A stretch of DNA of 5,545 bases, taken from NCBI GenBank assembly GCA_013817555.1, contig JACDCN010000157.1, positions 1-5,545 on the forward strand, in the 5' to 3' direction. The notes beneath the pieces were generated by a model that searched no databases, was not told the DNA's origin, and saw only the letters and a list, made by a program, of their open reading frames with translations. Each line of letters opens with the position of its first letter. The first letter of the stretch is position 1. Positions 1 to 5,116 of this stretch are shown here, piece after piece. A program made the position numbers and the translations under genes. This DNA is from Actinomycetota bacterium. GTDB lineage: Bacteria > Actinomycetota > Thermoleophilia > Gaiellales > Gaiellaceae.

Positions 1-677
1 AGCACCTGCGCGTTCGAGTTCTTCACCCGCGTCAGCTCAGCCGTGAAGCTCGTCGACGTGAACGGGAAGATGATCTCCTCGACGATCTCGAAGCCGTAGC
101 GACGCGCCAGCTCCTTGACGTTGCGCAGACCTTCCTGGCCGAAGCCGCCGGCGTCGTTCATCAGCGCGATGCGCTTGACGCCCGCCTTGCGCAGCTGCGC
201 CGCCATCGAGTACGCGAACAGCCTGCTCGTCGCCGTCGTCATGAAGTAGTACGGCTTGGCCGGCGTCACCTGGGCGGCGGACGAGGCCATGCTGATGTAC
301 GGGATCTTCGAGGCGGCGACGATCGGCGCCACCGCGAGCCCGACGGAGCTGAACCCCGATCCGATCACGCCGGCGTACTTCGCCTCCGACGCGATCCGTT
401 GCATGTGGACGACGCCCTGCGTCGGGTTCGACGCGTCGTCGAAGACCGTCAGCTGGATCCTGCGTCCCTTTATTCCTCCCTGGCGGTTGATCTCGTTGAC
501 CGCGGCGAGCACACCCGCGCGGTTGTCTTGCCCGACGAACGAGAGCGGGCCGGTCAGCGGCGAGATCATCGCCAGCTCGACCGGCGCGCGACCTTGCCCG
601 GCCGCGGCGCTGACCGCGGTAAGGACGCCCAGCGCGACGGTGACAAGGGCGAGCAACCGTCTCCGTGATGTCTTCAT
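1..677 (-). CDS. ABC transporter substrate-binding protein, branched-chain amino acid (LivK/Peripla_BP_6) type, N-terminal part, cut by window edge
   Basis: The gene is read on the complement from ATG at 677-675 and is open to the window edge: 225 complete codons of a family usually about 380-420 residues. Residues 1-26 form an export signal: a basic start (KTSRRRLLAL), a hydrophobic core and an AAA cleavage site before GQG. SRRRLL loosely resembles a twin-arginine motif. There is no lipobox cysteine, so it is probably a soluble secreted or periplasmic protein. The mature part shows family hallmarks: ELAMISPLTGPLSFVGQDNR (34-53), AAVNEINRQGGIKGRRI (58-74), DDASNPTQG (80-88), then the hinge-proximal SGFSSVGLAVAPIVAASKIP (107-126). 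A perfect AGGAGG lies 8 nt upstream. It follows the acyl-CoA dehydrogenase-fold gene on the same strand after 70 bp with no visible terminator, so the two are probably co-transcribed. These proteins deliver amino acids or aromatic and other organic acids to Liv-type permeases; the ligand cannot be read from the sequence. Confidence 0.93.
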   Translation of the reverse strand, partial: MKTSRRRLLALVTVALGVLTAVSAAAGQGRAPVELAMISPLTGPLSFVGQDNRAGVLAAVNEINRQGGIKGRRIQLTVFDDASNPTQGVVHMQRIASEAKYAGVIGSGFSSVGLAVAPIVAASKIPYISMASSAAQVTPAKPYYFMTTATSRLFAYSMAAQLRKAGVKRIALMNDAGGFGQEGLRNVKELARRYGFEIVEEIIFPFTSTSFTAELTRVKNSNAQV

Positions 678-685
678 CGTGTACT

Positions 686-691
686 CCTCCT
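686..691 (-). promoter_or_regulatory. Strong Shine-Dalgarno site of the binding-protein gene
   Basis: The complement reads AGGAGG, a perfect anti-16S match, with 8 nt to the ATG at 677. It is the best ribosome binding site in the window and settles the start of the binding-protein gene. It suggests high translation of this distal gene relative to the dehydrogenase-fold gene before it, as expected for a binding protein needed in excess. Confidence 0.85.
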
Positions 692-747
692 AAGTCGGAA
701 AGACCTGCCTCCGCTTCGACGACGGATGCGCGTCGAGGTTGATGCGA

Positions 748-1980
748 TCATCGCACGGCTCGCTCGATCCCGGAAGTCTGTGGGCGGTGCGAGTCGGGGA
801 GCGAGACGGCTGGCGCGATCTCGATTCCGAGCGAAGTCCGTCCGAAGAGATCGTGCGCCTCGAGGTTCGTGTACGGCATGATCGGCCCGGCGCGAACGTC
901 GCGGTACATCCGCTCGAGCGGGAAGCGGCGGAAGTACCCGGCTCCGCCGACAACGTGGAGAGCGCGGTCGACGATTCCGCATGCGTTGTTCGTCGCCACG
1001 TACTTCGCTAACACCGCCTTCGACATTCCCTCTTGAACGGGCAGGTCGGCGTAAAGCGCGCCCGTCTCCATCTCGTGCGCGTGCCGGTGGAGGACCGCCC
1101 TCGCCGTCTCCAGCAGGACCTCCATCTCCGCGAAGAGATGCTGCACCTCGGGGTTGTCCGCTTTCTTCATCTTGAGCGCGAGCTCGCGCGCGAATGCCAT
1201 CGCGCCGGCGCCGATGCCGAGGTAGACGGCGCCGAAGGTCGGCATTGCCCACCCCCAGACCGTCTTCAGCATCGTCCCGTCGAAGTGGTTCGCCGGGTAG
1301 CGGTGGAAGACGTCCTCCTCGGGCACGAAGACGTCGTCGAGCTCGAAGTCGTTCGACTGCGTCGCTCGCATGCCCATCACGTCCCAGGTCTCCTTGACCG
1401 TCATTCCCTCGACGTCGCGCGGCAGCCGGAAGAAGATCACGGTCGGCCCGCGCTCGGGATCGTCCACGAGCGCCCGCGTCGAGAACTCGGTACAGACGGC
1501 CGACTCGGTGCCGAAGATCTTCTTGCCCGTCACGCGGAAACCGCCGTCAACGGGCTGTGCCGTCGTCCTCGAGCTCATCAGGGTCGGGTCGCCGGGCTCG
1601 GCGGACATCGAGGCGTAGACGAGCCGACCGTCGGCTGCGCGGCGGAGCACGTCGGCGAGTCGCTCGTCGCCGCTCGCTCGCCAGAGGCTCGCCAGCTGGC
1701 CGATCGGCGAGACGTGCATGCTCACCGCGAGAGCCGTCGACCCGTCTCCGGCAGCGAGTCGCTCCTGCGCGAGAATCAGGTCGTGGAGACCGGCCCCCAT
1801 CCCCCCGAGCTCCTCGGGCACCGTGAGGCCCAGGTAGCCCTCCTCCCGCATGCGTTCGTAGTTCTCGAACGGAAAGGAGCCGTCGCGATCGTGCTCCGCG
1901 GCGCGCTCGGCGAACTCGTCCGCGAGCCGACCGGCAAGCTCGACGATCTCGCGCTGACGCTGGGTCAGGCACTGCTCCAT
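748..1980 (-). CDS. Acyl-CoA dehydrogenase-fold flavoprotein lacking the usual catalytic glutamate
   Basis: This 410-residue protein has full family length. The N-terminal helical domain spans about 1-120 (RMREEGYLGLTVPEELGGMG, 43-62). The middle beta domain holds SAEPGD (126-131), GGFRVTGKKIFGTE (146-159) and GMRATQSNDFELDDVFVP (203-220). The C-terminal helical domain holds HVVGGAGYFRRFPLERMYRD (342-361). These are FAD and acyl-CoA binding landmarks of acyl-CoA dehydrogenases. Aligned from YRD, the position of the MCAD-type catalytic Glu (IYEGT) reads IMPYT, with Pro369. The alternative Glu site of isovaleryl-CoA dehydrogenase appears to be Thr248. It may therefore be a monooxygenase-like member (IacA/DszC-type) or a dehydrogenase with a displaced base. 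ATG 1980 is the most upstream possible start because an in-frame TAA lies at 1984-1986. A GGTGA element (within 1990-1996) sits 9 nt upstream. It is first in a likely two-gene operon with the binding protein and is divergent from the PaaK genes. Confidence is high for the fold and low for the reaction. Confidence 0.92.
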   Translation of the reverse strand: MEQCLTQRQREIVELAGRLADEFAERAAEHDRDGSFPFENYERMREEGYLGLTVPEELGGMGAGLHDLILAQERLAAGDGSTALAVSMHVSPIGQLASLWRASGDERLADVLRRAADGRLVYASMSAEPGDPTLMSSRTTAQPVDGGFRVTGKKIFGTESAVCTEFSTRALVDDPERGPTVIFFRLPRDVEGMTVKETWDVMGMRATQSNDFELDDVFVPEEDVFHRYPANHFDGTMLKTVWGWAMPTFGAVYLGIGAGAMAFARELALKMKKADNPEVQHLFAEMEVLLETARAVLHRHAHEMETGALYADLPVQEGMSKAVLAKYVATNNACGIVDRALHVVGGAGYFRRFPLERMYRDVRAGPIMPYTNLEAHDLFGRTSLGIEIAPAVSLPDSHRPQTSGIERAVR

Positions 1981-2070
1981 CGGTTACGGTCACCCTAAGA
2001 GCTCCCTTCGAAATGAGCAACCATGTCGCGATCTGGTGCTGGACGCCACGAGGCCGTGTCCTCGGTCCTA

Positions 2071-2100
2071 CCCCAAAAAGTGCTGACGCACTTTCTGGGG
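2071..2100. repeat. Inner hairpin A (13-bp stem, 4-nt loop)
   Basis: CCCCAAAAAGTGC (2071-2083), loop TGAC, then GCACTTTCTGGGG (2088-2100). Twelve of 13 positions pair, with one A-C mismatch. It is the most stable-looking local hairpin in the window. No T-tract follows on either strand, so it does not look like an intrinsic terminator. An operator, REP-type palindrome or part of a structured leader are the options. Confidence 0.85.
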
Positions 2101-2112
2101 GCCCCGGAAGTC

Positions 2113-2139
2113 GCGCCCATATCGGCTTGATATGGGCGC
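2113..2139. repeat. Inner hairpin B (perfect 11-bp stem, 5-nt loop)
   Basis: GCGCCCATATC (2113-2123), loop GGCTT, GATATGGGCGC (2129-2139), a perfect 11-bp stem. It lies 12 bp after hairpin A and inside the large palindrome. The CATATC/GATATG core with half-sites about 16 bp apart centre to centre could be a regulator dyad; no regulator gene is present in the window. Confidence 0.85.
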
Positions 2140-2208
2140 TCCCTGCGTCCTCGCCTCGTGGCGTCCATCATCCGCCTCGCGACGGGCGATCATCCCGAAG
2201 GGAGCTCT

Positions 2209-2583
2209 ATGGCTGACGATTACCGCGAGAAGGAGGGACGGGCGCTCCGCGTCCTCTTCTGCTTCGGGGTCACGCAGAGCTTCTTCGAGGCCGAGCCCGC
2301 CGGCGTCCCTGCCATCGCGACCGCGATCACCGAGGCGTTCGCCGACCTCGGCGGCCGGTTCGGCGTTCGGGTGCTCGGCACGATGGACGACGACGAGCTC
2401 ATGGTCGGCGCCTCGGTCGCGTGGCCGTGGACGGCGTACGTCCTCGCCGACGTCCCCGATCTCGAGACGGTTACGAAGGTGGCGGGCCTTCTCCGAGAAA
2501 CCGAGGTCGAGGGCGCGCGCCTCTGGAAATATCTCCGCGTGGAGGCGCGCGTCGGGCGCCCCCTCTTCTTCGCCAACGAATGA
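2209..2583 (+). CDS. Small IacB-like protein of unknown function (124 aa)
   Basis: No signal peptide or membrane segment is visible, so it is probably cytosolic. The chain runs from a charged start (MADDYREKEG) into LRVLFCFGVTQSFF (13-26), then GVRVLGTMDDDELMVG (52-67), WPWTAYVLADVPDLETV (72-88) and LWKYLRVEARVGRPLF (104-119). The alternating beta/alpha pattern and length would suit a small dimeric alpha/beta-barrel (ferredoxin-like) protein. From memory it resembles IacB, the small conserved protein encoded beside the flavoprotein IacA in indole-3-acetate degradation clusters; this was not checked by search. ATG 2209 is preferred: AAGGGAG lies just upstream, with a rather short 4-nt spacing. 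The in-frame GTG at 2158 would place coding sequence inside the palindrome. It heads the plus-strand operon and is followed after 36 bp by the CoA ligase, so it probably assists or regulates that pathway. Confidence 0.85.
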   Translation: MADDYREKEGRALRVLFCFGVTQSFFEAEPAGVPAIATAITEAFADLGGRFGVRVLGTMDDDELMVGASVAWPWTAYVLADVPDLETVTKVAGLLRETEVEGARLWKYLRVEARVGRPLFFANE

Positions 2584-2599
2584 CCCGAGAGGCCGTAGA

Positions 2600-2623
2600 A
2601 TGATCCCCTTCCGACGACGGTGA
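2600..2623 (+). CDS. Possible 7-codon leader ORF coupled to the ligase start
   Basis: ATG 2600 opens a reading frame for MIPFRRR and stops with the TGA at 2621-2623. That TGA overlaps the ligase GTG start (2620-2622) as GTGA, the same coupling seen between the last two genes. GAGAGG at 2587-2592 stands 7 nt before this ATG, whereas the ligase GTG has no ribosome binding site of its own. It may feed ribosomes to the ligase start by termination-reinitiation. A frame this short could also be chance. Confidence 0.3.
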   Translation: MIPFRRR

Positions 2624-3930
2624 TCTTCGAGCCCCAGTTCGAGACGATGCCGCGCGAGAAGCTCGACGCGCTCCAGCTCGAGCGGCTGCAGCGGATCGTC
2701 GCGTATCTGCGCGAGCGTGTCCCGCTCTATCGCGAGCGCCTCGACGGCATTCCCGAGATCCGCTCGCTCGAGGATCTCCGCAGCTTCCCCTTCACGCGCA
2801 AGGCGGATCTGCGGGATACCTATCCCTTCGGCCTTTTCGCCGTCCCGCGCCAGGAGTGCGTGCGCCTGCACGCGTCGTCCGGCACGACGGGCAAGCCGAT
2901 CGTTGTCGCATACACGCGCGACGACGTCGACCTATTCGCGCGGGTAAACGCGCGGGTGCTCGCGATGGCGGGCGGCGAGCCGGGGATGGTGCTCCACAAC
3001 GCCTACGGCTATGGCCTCTTCACGGGCGGGCTCGGGCTCCACTACGGCGGCGAGCGGCTAGGAATGACGGTCGTTCCCGTCTCGGGCGGGATGACCGAGC
3101 GCCAGCTGGGCCTGATCGAGGACCTGTGTCCGGACGTCATCACCTGTACGCCGAGCTACGCGCTCACGCTCGCGCAGGCATTCGCAGAACGCGGCGTGAC
3201 GCCCGACGAGATCAGCCTCCGCTTCGCCTGCGTGGGTGCGGAGCCGTGGACGGAGAGCATGCGCGCCGAGATCGACGCCGGCCTCGGCATCCGGGCGACG
3301 AACATCTACGGGCTCTCGGAGATCATCGGCCCGGGCGTCTCCAACGAGTGCGTCGAGGCCCGTAAAGGCTCCCACGTCAACGAAGACCACTTCCTCCCGG
3401 AGATCGTCGACCCCGAGAGCGGCGAGCCACTCCCCGACGGTGAGCAGGGCGTCCTCGTGTTCACGACGCTCACGAAGCAGGCGTTGCCGCTGCTCCGCTA
3501 CTGGACGGGCGATATCACCAGCCTCGACCGCGAGCCCTGTGCGTGTGGTCGCACACTCGCACGCATGGCGCTGATCGCGGGCCGGACGGACGACATGCTG
3601 ATCGTGCGCGGTGTCAACGTCTACCCGACCCAGGTGGAGGCCATGCTGCTGCAGGTGCCCGAGCTCACGCCGCACTATCGCCTCGTCGTCACACGCGAGG
3701 GAACGCTCGACGAGGTCGAGGTCGAAGTCGAGGTGTCCGAGAGCTACTCCGACGCCGCCGCCGGCGGGCTCGAATCTGACACGAGGCGGCCGCTCGAGGA
3801 TCGAGTCGAGAAGTTGATCCGCGAGACCATCGGAACGTCGATGCGCGTGACCCTGCTCGCCCCCGGCGACGGGCCGCGCTCGGAGGGCGGCAAGCTCGCC
3901 CGCGTCGACGACAGGCGACGGCTGGCGTGA
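2620..3930 (+). CDS. paaK: Phenylacetate-CoA ligase family protein (AMP-forming, PaaK type)
   Basis: PaaK-type ligases convert an aromatic acid (phenylacetate in the type enzyme), ATP and CoA to the acyl-CoA plus AMP and PPi, in the cytosol. The 436 residues match the usual PaaK length, and the conserved order is complete. The start is EPQFETMPREKLDALQLERL (4-23), then FTRKADLRDTYPFGLFAVPR (58-77) and the phosphate loop SSGTTGKP (86-93). YGYGLFTGGLGLHYG (129-143) and GAEPWTESMRAEI (206-218) follow, then IYGLSE (229-234) with the acid-binding GPG. YWTGD (294-298) and hinge GRTDDMLIVRGVNVYPTQVE (321-340) come next; Lys425 in SEGGK is the likely adenylation lysine. A CACG cysteine pair sits at 307-310. 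GTG 2620 is the first start after an in-frame TAG (2596-2598) and gives the family N-terminus. It has no clear ribosome binding site. The family is certain; phenylacetate as substrate is not. Confidence 0.95.
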   Translation: MIFEPQFETMPREKLDALQLERLQRIVAYLRERVPLYRERLDGIPEIRSLEDLRSFPFTRKADLRDTYPFGLFAVPRQECVRLHASSGTTGKPIVVAYTRDDVDLFARVNARVLAMAGGEPGMVLHNAYGYGLFTGGLGLHYGGERLGMTVVPVSGGMTERQLGLIEDLCPDVITCTPSYALTLAQAFAERGVTPDEISLRFACVGAEPWTESMRAEIDAGLGIRATNIYGLSEIIGPGVSNECVEARKGSHVNEDHFLPEIVDPESGEPLPDGEQGVLVFTTLTKQALPLLRYWTGDITSLDREPCACGRTLARMALIAGRTDDMLIVRGVNVYPTQVEAMLLQVPELTPHYRLVVTREGTLDEVEVEVEVSESYSDAAAGGLESDTRRPLEDRVEKLIRETIGTSMRVTLLAPGDGPRSEGGKLARVDDRRRLA

Positions 3931-3955
3931 ACGGTCGCGACCGGTTCGTGGCCCG

Positions 3956-5116
3956 GTGACGCCCCGGCGCGCTGACAGCGGCGGCGCAGCGATCGTGGCG
4001 GCGGCAGAGACGCCGTACAGCCGGCACCCGCCGGCCGGAACGACGACCACCGCGCTGCTCGCAGACGCGTTCGTGCGGGTGCTCGAGATCGCGGGCATCG
4101 AGCGCGACGAGGTCGACGGCCTCGGCGTCGCGTCCTTCACGCTCGCGCCGGACCACGCGATCGATCTCGCCTGGCGGCTGGGAGTCCGACTTCGGTGGGC
4201 GATGGAGGACCCTCACGGAGGCGTCTCGGCACTCAACCTCCTGCAGCACGCCCTGCACGCGGTCGAGGCGGGCGTGGCGGCCAACGTCGTTCTTCTCGCA
4301 GGGGATCACTTCTCCCCGGGCGACTTCGAGCGCCTTGTCTCGCACTACAACCGGGTGACGAGCGAGCACCTCGCGCCGATCCCGACCGGCGGGCCGAACG
4401 CGCAGTTCGCGCTCGTCACGCAGCGCCACATGGCGCGACACGGGCTCGGTCGGGAGGACTACGCCATCATTCCCGTCTCGCAGCGCACCTGGGCGGCGCG
4501 GAACCCCGGCGCTGTCTACCGGGAACCGCTCAGCATCGACGACTACCTCGCCGCTCCTGTCGTCGCGCCGCCGCTCGGGCGCTACGACTGCGTCCCTGTC
4601 GTCAGCGGCGCCGACGCGATCCTCGTCTCTCGCGCGCGGGCGTCCGCGCCCGCCGTCCGCGTCCGTGCGCTTCGTACCTCGTTCAACTACGACAACCAGC
4701 TCGGGGACGGCCTCGCGACGGGGCTCGGCTCGGTCGCGGCCGAACTCTGGGACGCGGCGGGATTCGGCCCACAGGATGTCGATCTCGGCTGCGTGTACGA
4801 CGACTATCCCGCCATGGTGCTGATCCAGCTCGATGAGCTCGGCTTTGTGCTCGACGGAGACGTTCGCCGCTTCGCTCGCGAGCGGCTCGAGGGCAACCGG
4901 TGGCCGCTGAACACCTCCGGCGGACAGCTTTCGGCGGGGCAGGCGGGAGCCGCAGGCGGGATGCACGGACTCGTGGAGGCGGTACGGCAGCTGCTCGGGC
5001 AGGCTAGCGAGCGTCAGGTCGCGGGAGCACGGCGCGCCGTCGTGACGGGCTACGGGAGCGTCGTCTACCTGCACGGGGGCTGCGCCGCCGTCGCCGCCCT
5101 GGAGTCGACCGGGTGA
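3956..5116 (+). CDS. Thiolase-fold protein of SCP-x/Ltp (lipid-transfer) type without canonical thiolase active-site residues
   Basis: The protein has 386 residues, the usual length. AAIVAAAETPYSR (11-23) opens the fold, then GVAANVVLLAGDHFSPGDF (106-124), YDDYPAMVLIQLDELGF (281-297) and NTSGGQLSAGQAGAAGG (319-335). YDxxxxxxxxQLExLGF and NTxGG are typical of Ltp/SCP-x-like proteins. Canonical thiolases need a Cys near position 87 (NNNCATGSTAL), a GHP histidine and a late Cys. Here the first site reads EDPHGGVSAL, the GHP site reads GQA (328-330), and the end reads YGSVVYLHGG (366-375). Claisen-type thiolysis by the usual mechanism is therefore unlikely. Ltp2-type aldolases, which work in complex with a DUF35 protein, are a good model, and the next gene encodes one. 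GTG 3956 lies 26 bp after the ligase stop and gives a normal N-terminus, but lacks a clear ribosome binding site. The 3' end overlaps the next gene. Confidence 0.92.
   Translation: MTPRRADSGGAAIVAAAETPYSRHPPAGTTTTALLADAFVRVLEIAGIERDEVDGLGVASFTLAPDHAIDLAWRLGVRLRWAMEDPHGGVSALNLLQHALHAVEAGVAANVVLLAGDHFSPGDFERLVSHYNRVTSEHLAPIPTGGPNAQFALVTQRHMARHGLGREDYAIIPVSQRTWAARNPGAVYREPLSIDDYLAAPVVAPPLGRYDCVPVVSGADAILVSRARASAPAVRVRALRTSFNYDNQLGDGLATGLGSVAAELWDAAGFGPQDVDLGCVYDDYPAMVLIQLDELGFVLDGDVRRFARERLEGNRWPLNTSGGQLSAGQAGAAGGMHGLVEAVRQLLGQASERQVAGARRAVVTGYGSVVYLHGGCAAVAALESTG

Larger units (their letters stand above)
1998..2208. repeat. Large nested imperfect palindrome filling the divergent intergenic region
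   Basis: Outer arms 1998-2010 (AGAGCTCCCTTCG) and 2196-2208 are exact inverted copies, 13 of 13. Inner arms 2040-2054 (TGGACGCCACGAGGC) and 2153-2167 are exact, 15 of 15. Between them GTCGCGA (2025-2031) mirrors TCGCGAC (2177-2183), so the arms match imperfectly over their full 55 to 57 bp. Two separate hairpins lie inside, at 2071-2100 and 2113-2139. Weaker mirror similarity continues outwards to about 1981 and 2225. The block holds the ribosome binding site of the plus-strand gene and lies directly before the minus-strand start. It could be a cruciform-forming regulatory region, a MITE-like insertion or a structured 5' leader. I see no convincing target-site duplication and no clear sigma-70 promoter in it. 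Confidence 0.85.

Noticed and set aside
1033..1998. Plus-strand open frame of 321 codons opposite the acyl-CoA dehydrogenase-fold gene
   Set aside because: It has Arg/His/Glu-rich shadow composition with no domain, while the complement carries clear family motifs over the whole length.
2071..2100. Hairpin A as a rho-independent terminator
   Set aside because: There is no T-tract on either strand, and it lies between two divergent starts where no transcript needs to end.
2158..2208. GTG 2158 as an upstream start for the small gene
   Set aside because: It would add 17 residues encoded inside the palindrome arm and has no ribosome binding site, whereas ATG 2209 has GGGAG just upstream.
1998..2208. 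Palindrome as a classical insertion sequence or MITE
   Set aside because: It is not ruled out, but no target-site duplication is visible (flanks CCCTA and ATGGC differ) and no transposase exists, so it is kept as a repeat rather than a mobile element.
2068..2871. Minus-strand open frame of 267 codons across the palindrome and small gene
   Set aside because: It has no recognisable motif, covers the hairpins and lies opposite two convincing genes; judged a shadow.
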